Both the position numbers and the translations under genes were made by a program. A stretch of DNA of 64,000 nt from Shinisaurus crocodilurus (taxonomy: Eukaryota > Chordata > Lepidosauria > Squamata > Shinisauridae), in NCBI GenBank assembly GCA_021292165.1, contig CM037877.1, positions 126,794,402-126,858,401 on the forward strand, in the 5' to 3' direction. Below, in pieces: positions 1 through 12,080 of the stretch. The stretch's first letter is position 1. Every line of letters starts with the position of its first letter. The notes below the pieces were generated by a model. The model was given only the letters and a program-made list of their open reading frames with translations, had not been told where the DNA came from and ran no database searches.

Positions 1-1
1 C

Positions 2-1870
2 CCAGAGCTAGTTCTGGAGAAAGCACTGGACAGGGAGCACATGGCTGTCCACTACTTGGTCCTGACAGCTGAGGACGGTGGCACATCCCCAAGATCTAGT
101 TCTATCCAGATCGCTGTCCACATTCTGGATGCCAACGATAATCACCCAGTTTTCGACAAGCCCACTTACTGCACCCGCTTGGTAGAAAACTCTCCTGCAG
201 GAACCCTCGTGATTAAACTGAATGCAACAGACTTGGATGAAGGGTCTAATGGACAGATACAGTATTCCCTCAGCAGCCATAACTCCGAAGCCTTGCGCAG
301 AATATTTGCTATTGATGACATCACAGGAGAAATCCGTGTTCAAGGGAGCCTGGATTTTGAAAAGGCCAATGTGTATGAGATCGAAGTGGAGGCTAAGGAC
401 ATGGGCTCCCCTACTATGGAGGAGCATTGCAGTGTTATGGTAGAAGTGACAGATGTCAATGATAATGCCCCTGAAGTCATTCTCACCTCTTTCTCCAGCT
501 CCATGAGTGAAGATGCAGCCCCTGGCACTGTGGTTGCTGTGATACATGTCAAAGACAGAGACTCTGGTGATCAAGGGAAAGTCCAGTGTGATCTGCCCAG
601 GAACCTTCCTTTCAAACTTCGGAAAGACTTTGAGCACCAGTATTCCTTGCTCACCAGTGAGCAGCTAGATCGTGAGAGGACTCCTCAATACAATGTCACC
701 ATCTATGCCTTTGACTTAGGAAATCCACCTCTCTCCCAGCACACATCTTTCTCTATCACTCTGGCAGACGTTAATGACAACCCACCTCAGTTTGACAGGT
801 CATTTTATGAAGCCATCCTAGAAGAAAATAATCCAGTAGGGGTGGTCCTTTTTACAGTTTCTGCAACAGATGCAGATAAGGACCAGAATTCCCGTCTGTC
901 TTATTCCGTTTTGGCCAGTCCAGGACAAGAATTGGTTGCAGATCCCACCTCTTACATTTCTATCAACCCAATAAGTGGGGAAGTATTTGCAGAGAGCCCC
1001 TTTGATTATGAGCATACCAATCATTTTCAGTTCCAGGTGGAAGCATGCGATGGTGGCTCCCTTCCTCTCTGCAACAGGATCATGGTGCACATCTACCTAC
1101 TCGATCAGAATGACAACGCACCCTGGATTCGGTTCCCCTTTACTGGGAAAGACTCGGTTGCACATTTCAGGATTCCACGATCTACCACAGCCAGTGCCTT
1201 AATCACAAAAATCATGGCAGTGGACTTGGACTCTGGGCGAAACGCGTGGCTGTCTTACCACTTAGAACAAGCCACAGATCCCAGTCTTTTCAGCATGGCC
1301 CTCCGCAGTGGGGAGGTGAGGACTATGCGAGCAATACAGGACCTAGACAATCCAGCCCAAGAGCTTGTCATGGTTGTCAGAGACTCAGGGGAGCCTTCCA
1401 TGTCCACCTCCGTCACTGTGGTCGTGCTCCTGGAGGAAAGCAGCCCTGAAGCCTTTCTGGGGTTAACTGCTCACTCAGTGGAAAGCGAGGGGCCTTCCAC
1501 ATTGACTGTATATCTTATCATCTCCTTGGCAGCAATTTCCACCATCTCGTTGATCGCTTTGGTGGCCCTTGGAGTGCGATGCCTCCGCCGTGAAGCACGT
1601 GCAGGACCTGCCATCTTTGGATGCTGTGGAAGTGAAGCTGGTGGGCGTGAAGATGCCCCAGATCACATGTTGGGACATTACCATTATCAGCTGAGTCCTG
1701 GAGATGCCGTGATTGGAGTACAAGTGGCCACTTCAGGACCCCCTGCCCAGGGATACAGATCCTGTTTTTCTCCTGTCTCGGATATCAGTGAATTTGTATT
1801 CATGAAACCTAATCTGACTCTCAGAACAGCCTCTTGCAGCAGTCTAACTGCGCCCAGCTTCTTTAGCAAG
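2..1870 (+). CDS. PCDHG: Protocadherin-gamma variable exon A (5' partial; EC2 to cytoplasmic stub)
   Basis: This is a single large exon encoding most of a clustered protocadherin, a neuronal homophilic adhesion receptor used for cell-surface identity. The window opens inside EC2: frame 2 reads PELVLEKALDRE from base 2. Calcium-binding linker motifs follow in order: DANDNHP, DVNDNAP, DVNDNPP and DQNDNAP. EC6 comes next, then a transmembrane segment starting LTVYLIISLAAIS near bases 1501-1590 and a cytoplasmic stub containing YRSCFSPVSD. The open frame runs on to 2005, but a GT donor (AAG|GTGAGA) at 1871 ends the exon in phase 0. That matches the phase-0 start of constant exon C1 at 8530. EC1, the signal peptide and the promoter lie off the left edge. 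Position next to the constant exons suggests a gamma-C type; the exact paralogue is uncertain. Confidence 0.95.
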
Positions 1871-2290
1871 GTGAGAGCTTTCCGTGTAGTGTCTCCATTT
1901 CAGCTTCAGCTCTGGGACCCCTGCACATATTTTGCATTGGGTTTCCCAGCACCTAGGAGCCATGTGTGTGTGTGTGTGGGGGGGGGGAACCAATGCCTAG
2001 TCTAATGCACAGGTTGTGTTAGATTACACCTGTCTACTCTAAAACCCTCTGGAATTGTTTATCTGATTTTCCTCTTTCTTTCTTTCTTTGGAATTAGAGA
2101 GGTGGCAGGATGGCAGATTTTCCTCATTCCCCCCTTTTTTTCCAAATGACAGAAGCTGAGTGTCAACCGCTCTCCCTGCCTGTGTTCTGCACCTTTAATT
2201 TCAGCGTTTTCATCGAGACAGTCTGGGGAGCTCCTTTGACCAGTGGCTCCCTTGGGTCAGTCCTCCAAATCTCTCTGCTACGCTGGGAAA
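1871..2290. other. Spacer between variable exons
   Basis: This is non-coding sequence after the donor of exon A. It holds a (TG)n tract running into a G run at 1963-1989 and a T/C-rich stretch near 2070-2090. I see no gene here. The open frame that starts at 2110 is only an upstream extension of the next exon's frame. Confidence 0.6.
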
Positions 2291-2720
2291 GGAGGGGGAG
2301 GGGCGGGGAGGGGGGAACAAGTGGCTGTGGAGATTTCGGGGGTAGGCAGTCGGTGTGTGTGCTGGGGAAGGGGCTTCGCTGCTGCCGCCGCCGCCGCCGA
2401 GGAGGGGATTGTCACTTGCCAGTATCCATTTCTCAGCCCCCTTTCTCCGCTGCTCCTTTTGCCAGTGAGCTGCTGCTGATCCGAGCGCTTTCAGATCCGC
2501 CCCCCTCCCGCATCTCCAGCTGCAGCGAGCTCCTTTCCGCCGCGGCACAGCCCCTCTCGGGTCATCCCGGAGCCACCAGCAGCACCCCTTTGGGGGGAGG
2601 GGCGTCCGACTGCGGTGTGTGTCCGGGGGCGGCAGCAACCCCCCCCCCGGGGGCTGGACACCTGAAGCAGAGGCGGCAGCGTGAAACCGGCTGCAACCCC
2701 TTTGAGCAAAGCAGCCGGGC
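2291..2720 (+). promoter_or_regulatory. GC-rich, CpG-rich promoter region of variable exon B
   Basis: The sequence becomes strongly GC- and CpG-rich immediately before the ATG at 2721. It contains a G-run array (2291-2315) that fits a G-quadruplex, (GCC)n near 2385-2400 and several Sp1-like GGGCGGGG cores. In this gene family each variable exon has its own promoter upstream of its start codon. I did not find a convincing copy of the conserved CGCT-box element. Mammalian gamma-C4 and gamma-C5 promoters also lack it. Confidence 0.5.
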
Positions 2721-5157
2721 ATGGATGGCAGACCGAGTTTGCAATGGCAGCCGCTGGTGCTCTTCGCTTCCGTCTTTTCCCTGCCGCAGCTCATCCCCGC
2801 GCAGATTCGCTACTCCGTCCCGGAGGACCGGGATCCTGGGCTCTTGCGTGGGGAATGTTGCCAAGGACCTGGGAGTGGACGCGCGGAGCCTGTCTGCTCG
2901 CCGCTTGCAGCTGGTCAGCGAGGGGATGCGCCACTACTTCCGCGTGAACCTGGCCGACGGCATGTTGTTGGTCAATGAGAGGCTAGACCGGGAAGCGCTG
3001 TGCAGCTCCAGCCCCACGTGCTCTTTCCCTCTTCAGCTGGTGCTGGAGAACCCCCTGCAACTTAACCGGGTAGAGGTGGAGATACTGGACGTGAATGACA
3101 ATGCCCCCAAGTTCCCAAAGGACGCTATTTCTTTAGAAATCACTGAGGTGGCCAACCCAGGCACCCGATTACGGCTGGAAGCTGCAGAAGACCCAGACAC
3201 GGGTTCCAACTCTATTTCAACCTATGAGCTCAGCCCAAGTGAACATTTTGCCCTGAGCGTCCATGTCAGGGGCGATGGGGTCAAAATGCCGGAAATTGTA
3301 CTGGAGAAGCTCCTGGACAGGGAAAAAGCGGCTGTCCATCATTTAATCTTGACAGCCCTGGACAGTGGGAATCCTGTCCAGTCAGGCACTGCTCAGGTGA
3401 CAGTCCACGTCCTGGATGCAAATGACAACCCCCCTGTGTGTGAGCCACCCGTGTCAAAGGTTTATTTGGAGGAAAACATTCAGGTGGGCACTGTCGTGAC
3501 AAAGCTCAACGTTACTGACTTAGATGAAGGTCCCAATGGAGAGGTTGAATATTTCTTCAAACCCAGCAACAGTGCACCTATGAAGCTCCTCGACCTATTT
3601 AGCCTGGACCCCCAAACAGGGGAGATCAGAACCAAAGCTTTGCTGGATTATGAAGAAGCCAGCGCATATGAGATAGCCATCTACATTAAAGACAAGGGAT
3701 CCCCTGCCATGGAGGGTCACTGCAACATAAGAGTGGAACTTGTTGATGTCAATGACAACAGCCCAGAGATAATGTTGACCTCCCTCTCCAGCCCAGTGCA
3801 AGAAGATGCACCCACAGGGACAGTCATTGCATTCATCCAGGCAAAGGACAACGATTCTGAGGAAAATGGGCAAGTCCACTTGGAGATTACAAGGCACATC
3901 CCATTTAAATTGGTGTCTTCCTTTAAAGGGCATTTTTCACTAGTGACCAACGGCCCCCTGGATCGAGAGAAGGCTGCTGGATATAACATCACAATTAAAG
4001 CAACTGATTCTGGGATGCCTCAAAAATCCACACAGAAAAACATCTTAATTCAAGTATCCGATGTCAATGACAATGTGCCCACCTTCTCCATCCCTTCCTA
4101 CACAGCCCATGTGGAAGAAAATGTATCTCCAGGGACTCTAGTCTTTTCCCTATCAGCCTCTGACCCAGATGTAGGTGTCAACTCCAAGCTGTCCTATTCC
4201 ATTGTGGACAATGGAAATCATGGCTTGCCCATCTCAACCTATTTCCACATCAACCAAGAGAATGGTAGTATTTACACATCCAGAGTTCTTGACTATGAGC
4301 AAGAAAAGGTCTTTCAAGTTGCAGTGGAGGTGAAGGATTTGGGTTTCCCCCCGCTGAGCAGCACAGCCACTCTTCATTTGTTCATAGTGGATCAGAATGA
4401 CAACGCCCCCGTGATTGTACACCCACAGGTTCCCAAGGGCTCTTCCTTTCACCAGTCAGTTCTTCTCCCAGTGGATCCTGGACACCTGGTGACTAAGGTG
4501 GTGGCTGTGGATGCTGACAGTGGCCACAATGCATGGCTTTCATACAGTTTGCTTCAGGAGTCAAATGAGGCCACTGCTTTCAGAGTGGAGCGCCACTCAG
4601 GAGAGATCCGGGTTACCCGGGCACTGAGGGAGCCTGGGGTGTCCCACAGGTTGGTGGTAGAGGTGAGAGACAACGGGGTGCCATCTCTCTCAGCCTCATT
4701 GGTTCTAGTGATCTCCTCAGAGGATAATGCTGTGCAAGACTTTTCCAAGTCCTTGGACCGTCTCCCTAAATCACCTTCTAGAGCCCCCAACTTAACTCTC
4801 TACCTTATCATCTCTCTTGTGGCCATCTCTCTGGTGTCTTGTGTAATGTTGATTGTTGTAGGAGCCAGGTGCCTCAAGTCTGGCCTCTGTGTTCCCAGCT
4901 GGTTCATATCACGCTGCTGTAGTAGGAGGACAGACCGGAAATCCACCATAAATTTCAGTGGGCGCCCAAATCCAGAAGGCTTTATCAGATACCTTGAAGT
5001 GGGTGGCGCTGGAGCTCAGCACTACAAGTCTTGTCTCTCTCCAATGTCTGAACAGGGAGATTTCTTTTTTGTTAAACCTTTCAGTCATTCCACTACAGCA
5101 GAGAGCATTCTTGCCTTTGAGCAGGCAGGCAGTGTTTTGCAAAGTCCCTCTGATGGG
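2721..5157 (+). CDS. PCDHG: Protocadherin-gamma variable exon B (last variable exon, with apparent +1 frameshift)
   Basis: This is a complete variable exon encoding a signal peptide, six cadherin repeats, a transmembrane helix and a cytoplasmic stub. The start at 2721 (frame 3) gives MDGRPSLQWQPLVLFASVF, a good signal peptide, followed by QIRYSVPEDRDPG, the standard mature N-terminus of clustered protocadherins. The conserved continuation (VGNVAKDLG, SARRLQLVS) is in frame 1, so one extra base lies at about 2838-2845. With that base skipped the exon is exactly 812 codons. Linker motifs are DVNDNAP, DANDNPP, DVNDNSP, DVNDNVP and DQNDNAP. The transmembrane segment begins LTLYLIISLVAIS, and the cytoplasmic stub holds YKSCLSPMSEQGDFFFVKP. 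The exon ends in phase 0 at GGG|GTAAGA (donor 5158). Its place immediately before C1 suggests a gamma-C5 position. The frameshift may be a sequence error or a real lesion. Confidence 0.93.
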
Positions 5158-5244
5158 GTAAGATACACCAAGTGATGCCTGGAAAGTTTCTATTTGCAAT
5201 CCATATTTAATAGGAGCTCCACCATGGACTTCCATCTGCTAGGT

Positions 5245-5370
5245 CAGTGTTCTCCAACCTTGGGTCCCCAGATGTTTTTAGCCTACAACTCCCAGCATGC
5301 CCCAGCTGGCTGGGGCATGCTGGGAGTTGTAGGCCAAAAACATCTGGGGACCCAAGGTTGGAGAACACTG
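5245..5370. mobile_element. hAT-type palindromic MITE (CAGTGTTCTCC family), intact 8-bp TSD
   Basis: This 126-bp near-perfect inverted repeat begins CAGTGTTCTCCAACC and ends GGTTGGAGAACACTG. It is flanked by identical 8-bp direct repeats TGCTAGGT (5237-5244 and 5371-5378). An 8-bp TSD and CAG-type ends are hAT hallmarks. Other copies lie at 14653, 27709, 36674 and inside both arms of the inverted duplication at 49 and 56 kb. Confidence 0.9.
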
Positions 5371-5378
5371 TGCTAGGT

Positions 5379-8300
5379 GTATAATGAGGGAAGAGGGCAT
5401 CTTCATGGCAGGTGTGGGGATTTTGGTCCCCCTTCATTTTGAGGAGATTCTGGTTTTTATAAGGTACATGTGAGGCTGTCATTTGTCTTCATATCACTCC
5501 ATGTCCAGCTGCTTTCCCTCCTCAGAGGCCTCTGTGGTGAATTGGGGTGGGAAGAAAATGCAAATGTATTGGTTGACAACTTGATTGGACTCCCCAACAC
5601 ACTGTGCTGTTTGGGGTGAAACATCAAAAGTGTACATGGGTCATGCCTGGATAACTGAAGTTGCTTGCTGTTTAAAACCTGCTCAATAGAATTATGATTT
5701 TTAAATCATCATCATCATCATCACCACCACCACGATGCCGTCATCATAGCACTTTACAGAACAACAAAAACAAAACATGTGCCCTTGTCCGAAGAGGCTT
5801 ACAATCTAAATTTAGACAGAGAGGGAGGTGAGGCAAATTAAAGAAGAATGAATGAGAACAGATGCAGTTACAAATGAACTCTGTCCAGACCTTCTCCGGT
5901 ATGTGTACCACAAACATTTCGGTGAGAAGGTCTGGCTAGACCTGGACTCTTGACTTAATTCCAACAGGGAAGTCAAACTAGAGGATTAAACCAAAGGCTT
6001 CATGGAAGAGGAGGGCTTTGAAGTGGGGTTCAAAGGAAGAGAGCGAGAGCGAGGTGGGATTGCTGTGATGTACATGTCCCTTTGTTTGCCAGCTGAAGTA
6101 TCCGCAAGTGCATGTGTCCGCACATATTGTGCCTAGTGCATACTTTAACACAAGAGGTTGTGACTTCAAGGGGGGAGTAGGTCAAAAAGTGAGGATTACT
6201 GATCTCTTAAAAAGAACAAAATATTATTTGCCAAGAGGAATTCAGGAGCCAGGAGCCAAATGCTTTAAGAGATACATCTGTAAAATGGACATCATAACCA
6301 GTGACTTGATTTTTCTCAGACAAAAGCTATGAAGATGCTGATGTTATTTTGCTATTTTAACTGTATTTTAATTTTGGCTGTATCTGGGGGCTTTGTTAAA
6401 AAGCAGCCCCTTTAAATGTTCAGAATAAATAAGATAAACACACCAACACAATTCTAAGGCACTGCAGTAGCACTTAGGAATCCCTACATGAACGTCTTCA
6501 TAGAAGATTATGGGCACAATCCACTGGTTCTTTTGTGTAAGTCCCATTGAAATGAATGGGAGCTTCAAAAGATCTCAGTAGTGGGCCATGTCTTTTGCAT
6601 AGGAATAATAGGAGTCAAGAGTGTGAATGGTATTGTGTATTTTATAATGAAATGTTCCATTGTGTTAACACAAGAGCCGGGAAATAGTGAACCCATAGTT
6701 CAGGGGGCAGGTTCAGTTTATTTAAGAAAAATCAGCACATAACTTACATGTCAATATTTTTTTTAAATGAAGGTAATTTCATTTTTGCTTCTTTCTTGCT
6801 TCTTAATTTTGTTAGAAGTATGAAGGTATGCATGGAAATGAATGCAATATTTTTGCACTGCATGACATTTTGTTTTGATTGCTTTGCAACCCTTGTTGCA
6901 TATACATATCTCACTTTGGCATGATTCCGGCTGTGACGCTTTTTGAGAATTGGATGCAAGACCTTTATTTGGGGGGATGGTTAAACTCCATCTTTGGGAT
7001 GCTTAAATCCACATTTAGGAACTTGAAAAGGACAGGTGCCATTTTCTAAGCTTCAGACAATTCATTTTTAAAAAAGGATACTAAGAGCTGTGGATGCTCA
7101 AAATACGTTTAAATAAAGGCCTACATTTAGGTGTTTAAATTTAGAACCCAAGGTTTGATTATTTTAGCCTCCAAATTATAGAAATGACTAAGGAAGGAAA
7201 TGCATGCAATGAGTAGCTCACTGTAGGGGGTGTCTGTGCAAGTTTAGCCTGCAGAGCTATGTAGTATTATGCTATATAACTATAATATGTACTGTTATTT
7301 TACACACACACACACACACAGAGAGAGAGGGAGAGAGAGAGAGAGAGAGATTTAGGAACATCTTTGAGTGATACCAGTGGTATCAGTCCACACTTTGGGA
7401 TATTTTAAGCCTTTACTGTTTATAGACCTGTTATCCATAAGTTATGCACAACTGTTTGAATCCTACCCCTTGTGGGTATACTAAGCCCCGTGTGAGGGGA
7501 CAGACTACCCCATTGGAGAAATACTGGTTACGGTTTATTTCCAAGGTTAACTATGAATATCCAGATTCACTGAACTCAATGAGAGCTTTACCATTGATTT
7601 TAATGGTATGTAGACTGCACCTTTATGTCCGGATCTCAAACACACGTTTATCCCACTGAGTTCAAGGAAACACACATTTTTTTAAATGGTGGGGGTGTAT
7701 GTCTTCCCTCTGTTATAAGACATAATTACTATCAACAGTGGCATGTTTTTCAGCTTTGTTCACAAAGAGCCATTCAAACATGTGTTCATAGTGGTGTTTC
7801 ATGTACTTCTTTATTTACAAAATGTCCATTGTTCTAATAATGCAACAGTGTGGGTGGAAAGTACCGGTAATACATGGCTCAATCTAGTCAGATATAGTAC
7901 TACTTTGTGTCTTCTGTTGTGCCTGCTAAAGAAATCATTATTGTTGTGATCTCAGTGTGTGAAGAAGATTGCAAAGCTCCCAAGACACACATCTAGCAAA
8001 AGATTAAAGAAAACCAAGGACATTAAATCAAAGCCCTACATAGGCCTGTTTAAGAAAATATTATAAGTTAGGAAATTCTATTAGCATTTCAGATGTTGGC
8101 AGTATAGTAGATCCCTCTCTGTGCCAATTAATTCTGCTTCCCCCACTCAGCTCATTATTCCTGATGTTCTGGTGTTCTCAGTTTTAAATGATGCCCCTTC
8201 AAGCTTATTTCATGCTTCATTTATTTCATGGAATCGTTTATGAATGTCTTATCCTCTGGAAGGTTAGAGAATTTTCTCATCATGCTATTTAATCTGCCAT

Positions 8301-8529
8301 TCCTATATGGGGGTATTTTGGAACATGTAATAATTTTGTGTGTATATTATCTCATAGTTGAATCTGGCTCGGCATAGGTCTATTATTACATGCTTTACAT
8401 TTAATACTCTTCCTGACTTGTGTGTCTGTCTTGCTCTGCTGCATTTCTACAACTGGTCATGATAGTGAACCAAATACATTTACATTTACGAAGAGAAGCA
8501 TTAACCTCGTATTTGTGTTTCTCTTGCAG
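5379..8529. other. Intron between variable exon B and constant exon C1
   Basis: I see no gene here. The stretch holds an (ATC)n/(ACC)n tract (about 5706-5735), an old LINE-like piece with the phrase GAAGAGGCTTACAATCTAA (about 5745-5830) and a (CA)n(GA)n microsatellite at 7302-7350. The rest is AT-rich unique-looking sequence. A pyrimidine tract and CAG acceptor end it at 8529. Confidence 0.6.
7302..7350. repeat. (CA)n-(GA)n compound microsatellite
   Basis: An uninterrupted CA run is followed by an almost pure GA run. Confidence 0.95.
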
Positions 8530-8588
8530 CAAGCACAACCTAACACAGACTGGCGTTTCTCTCAGGCTCAGAGACCAGGAACTAGTGG
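8530..8588 (+). CDS. PCDHG: Protocadherin-gamma constant exon C1
   Basis: This 59-bp exon lies between an AG acceptor (CTCTTGCAG, ending 8529) and a GTGAGT donor at 8589. It reads [14 protein letters not shown] then RPGTSG and leaves two bases for the next exon. The sequence matches the gamma-cluster constant region, whose human form begins [14 protein letters not shown], rather than the alpha constant region. Every PCDHG transcript is spliced from its variable exon into this exon. The phase-0 entry agrees with the donors of both variable exons in the window. It encodes the start of the shared cytoplasmic tail. Confidence 0.96.
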
Positions 8589-9650
8589 GTGAGTTACCGT
8601 ACTTCTGTTCTCTTCTTCTGCACAGGTGCACACCTTGATTTCAACTATGGATTTTAGTTGTGTGCTGTGGAAATGAAGTGAATATTTTTTTCTGTAGCTT
8701 GGGCAGCAGTAGTCATTCTGCATGCCATTTCTCAAATATGAGATGCTGGAAATATTTCTAAAGAAGGTGCTGTGAGTTTGGTCCTATATTAACTCAACAT
8801 TTGGTTTCACAAAGCCAGGAAAGAATCAATGTAAGGGTAAAGGCAGATGGGTGAGAGTCCTGGGGGGGGGGGGTTATTACCATGTTGGTTTTCAAGTTCT
8901 ACCCGTATTTACCAAAAACTGGGCTAAAACTGTCATTCCTCTATTGCTGAACAATAAGACTGTAAAAAGAACACTAGATTACTTATCTACTCAGACTGTA
9001 TAAATAAACTTCTGCCATGCTATCAGACAAAGACAATTTAGGTTAAATTGTAATATTACAGATAGGGCTGCCAGTTGGCGGGGGGGGGGGGACTGTGTGC
9101 CACTCAGAGAGGTTTGATATGCAAAACCGCTATGAGTGAAGAGAAGTGAAGCTTTTCATAGCATAAAGCTAAACATGTATCACCTGTTAATTTACTGCAT
9201 ATCAAACTTTAGTTAAAGGGACTGGGGCAGGGACTGGTCTAAAAGTTGGAAATTCTAGTTCCAGGTTGGAGGAGGAGCCTGGGTGATGAAGTTAAATCCT
9301 ATGCATATCTACTTGGAAGTAAGTCCCACTGAGTTCAATGACATTTACTCCCAGGTGCATGTGTAGAGGTTTGCAGCCTTAGCCTGGTATTCATTATCTG
9401 ATAGGGACAGAAAAGTGCAGTCTGAGATATATATTGGGAAACCTAAGAACTTCTCAAACTGCAGTTGTACCAAAACTAATCAACACCTTGAAAAACTCTC
9501 TAATCACACATCTGTCATTGACATTGTCACCATCTGATAAAGTAGTAGGTTCAAGCCTACAAAAGATTCTGCCATGACAAATTCATTAGCTTTGAAAGGT
9601 GCCACAGGACGACTCTTTGTCATTTTTGCTACTGTGAACCACCAACACAC
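8589..9650. other. Start of constant intron 1, no gene seen
   Basis: AT-rich non-coding sequence with G runs at about 8862-8871 and 9080-9091. A degenerate copy of a widespread short repeat with the phrase GTAAGTCCCACTGAGTTCAATG lies at about 9290-9375 (quoted here only for recognition of the family). Near 9535-9645 is a fragment of the interspersed repeat that carries GGTGCCACAGGAC. Confidence 0.5.
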
Positions 9651-10156
9651 CTACTTTTCTAAAAATTGTCAGCTCATTCATCAAGGACATAAAATTCAGT
9701 ATTGTCCAAAAGTGATCAAATATTTAGCATATGAATAGCCTTGGTATGTGCTAAGGAAAAAAACCCCAAAGGAAGAGTAATGAGTGGGACAGAATCTGGA
9801 ATCTTCCAGTGTTTGAAGTGGTTCACATACATTATCTCCATAGTATTTAGAACAGCTTTTTAAAGTAAGTTAAAATATTGAAGATGGAGGTCCTAAGGGA
9901 GAGGTGGACAACTTGTGGCCCTTTTGGCCTACAACTCCATTTCATCATCGACCATTGGCTAGGGCTGATGGGGGTTGTCGTCCAAAACATCTGGAGGGCT
10001 GCAAGTTGCCCATTCCTGATAAAGATCACCTAATGAGTTTGCAACTCAGGTGAAATTTGACTTAGGAACATCTTAGCTCCAGTACCATGCATTTGAGACA
10101 GATGCTGGATTTTATATTTCCAAACATGGGGGAGCAGCCATTATGTACGTACTTCT
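9651..10156 (+). repeat. 506-bp direct duplicate, copy A
   Basis: This segment recurs almost base for base at 12723-13228 in the same orientation. Differences are a handful of substitutions plus one-base indels such as the length of an A run. It includes a hAT-like palindromic MITE at about 9901-10021. Copy A is followed by a short tandem of TACGTACTTCTATG units (10143-10185), which is absent after copy B. Confidence 0.9.
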
Positions 10157-10185
10157 ATGTACGTACTTCTATGTACGTACATAGC

Positions 10186-11263
10186 TAGATGGAACAACTA
10201 TCAGGAGGATCCACAATTGGCTACAGAATCAGACTCAAAGAGTGCTTATCAATGGTTCCTTCTCAAACTGGGGAGAGGTAACGAGCAGGGTACCACAGGG
10301 CTCGGTCCTGGGCCCAGTGCTCTTCAACATTTGTATTAATGACTTGGATAAGGAGGTGCAGGGAATGCTTATCAAATTTGCAGATGACACAAAGTTGGGT
10401 GGAATAGCTAATACTCTGGAAGACAGAAACAAAATTCAAAGCGATCTCGATAGGCTGGAGCGCTGGGCCGAAAACAACAGAATGAAATTTAATAGGGATA
10501 AATGCCAAGTGCTGCACCTAGGGAGAGGAACCAAATGCAGAGTTACTCAGAGTGGCTCAACAATACTACAAGTGAGAAGGATCTTGGAATTGTGGTAGAT
10601 CACAAACTGAATATGAGCCAGCAATGCAATGTGGCTGCAAAGAAGGCAAATGCTATTTTGGGCTGCATTAATAGAAGTATAACTTCCAAATCGCGTGAAG
10701 TGATAATTCCCCTTTACTCGGCACTGGTTAGGCCTCATCTTGAGTATTGCGTCCAGTTCTGGGCACCACATTTTCAGAAGGACGTAGACAAACTGGAGAG
10801 GGTTCAGAGGAGGGCAACAAGGATGATAAAGGGACTGGAAACAAGGCCCTATGAGGAGAGACTGAAAGAACTGGGCATGTTTAGCCTTCAGAAGAGGAGA
10901 CTGAGGGGAGATATGATCGCACTCTTCCAGTACTTGAAGTACTGTTGTCACACAGAGGAGGGCCAGGATCTCTTCTCGATCATCCCAGTTTGCAGGACAC
11001 GGAATAATGGGCTCAAAGTTACAGGAACCTAGATTCCACCTAAACATCAGGAAAAATTTCCTGACTGTCAGAGCAATAAGACAATGGAACCAACTACCTA
11101 GGGAGGTGGTGGGCTCTCCCACTCTGGAGGCATTCAAGGTGCAGCTGGACAATCATCTGTCAGGGATGCTTTGACCTGGATTCCTGCATTGAGCAGGGGG
11201 TTGGACTCGACGGCCTTGTAGGCCTCTTCCAACTCTACTTTTCTATGATTCTATGATTCTATG
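10186..11263 (+). mobile_element. CR1 LINE, 3' part (reverse transcriptase C-terminus and tail), defective
   Basis: This is a 5'-truncated CR1 non-LTR retrotransposon in sense orientation. It encodes the end of the reverse transcriptase. The FADD catalytic motif lies near 10377-10388 in a frame reading VPQGSVLGPVLFNI. A frameshift follows at about 10528-10548, and reading resumes with DLGIVVDHKL and [15 protein letters not shown]. The 3' untranslated end finishes in the ATTCTATG-type octamer tail that marks CR1. It cannot be functional: it is truncated at the 5' end, frameshifted, and a stop precedes the usual C-terminus. Confidence 0.93.
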
Positions 11264-11545
11264 TCCCAGCAATGCTTGGTATAATCTGAAACCTACAGAG
11301 CACCTTGCAGAATCTAATCAAAATCCAGTCTGCTACATCCTGCTGCACTCCATCTTAAAACTTTGACTGAATGCAGTCTTTGCTGCTTTTTCAAGCCAGC
11401 ATTTTCTCTCCCCCCCCCCCCCCAATCCCAACTGTGCCTGACATCCAGCCTGATTGAGAATTCTGGAGAATTTGAAAGCTTGCTCACAATTATGTGCATT
11501 TTGATGGTCCTAATAAAGGTATTGCCTCATCATGGAGGTGCCAAT
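11264..11545 (+). repeat. Unclassified interspersed repeat, copy 1
   Basis: This ends with GAATTTGAAAGCTTGCTCAC then CCTAATAAAGGTATTGCC. The same end appears at about 29600-29840 and 33440-33600, so it is a repeat family. I do not recognise its class. A long C run lies at about 11411-11423. Confidence 0.6.
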
Positions 11546-12027
11546 CAAGTGCTGAGGCAGTAGGGTTGCCACCTTTTCCTACTGGCCTTTAACAAACACT
11601 AGAATTGCCAACTTGTTTGAGGGCAACAAGCCACCCTGACAACCCATGGGTTGTTCTAGGGGTTGTACCCACGATGAGTTGACATGCTGTCCAAACCTAT
11701 GCGACCAACCCCATCATGGGTACTTGGAATCAGCTAGCAAGCCATTTGTCAAGAGCAGCAAATACCCCTCGCTGCTCTTGCCAGATTTGCCTGGACAGCC
11801 ACCAGTGTCAGCTGCCCCACAAGTGCCCAGGAAGCACATGGGGGAGGCTGGCATTGGCTTGCTGTCCTCCCCACCGCAATCTCAAGCTGTTTTCAGCTTG
11901 CCACAGCTTTAGCTTCTGTACCCATTTTTTTCAGAGATCGCAAAGTCCGGCTTGTCAGCTGGCTTTCGCAATCCCCATTTTGACAGTCCAAGCGGGACAT
12001 TGGAGGGGCTGTCGGTGGTTGGTTGGC

Positions 12028-12028
12028 A

Positions 12029-12076
<48 letters not shown>
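12028..12076. repeat. (CT)n-(AT)n microsatellite
   Basis: A CT run is followed directly by an AT run, inside the left arm of the foldback. Confidence 0.95.

Positions 12077-12080
<4 letters not shown>

Noticed and set aside
2110..2837. Long in-frame N-terminal extension of variable exon B (open frame from 2110)
   Set aside because: It encodes low-complexity, GC-rich promoter translation with no signal peptide. The proper signal peptide and QIRYSVPE start are in another frame from 2721.
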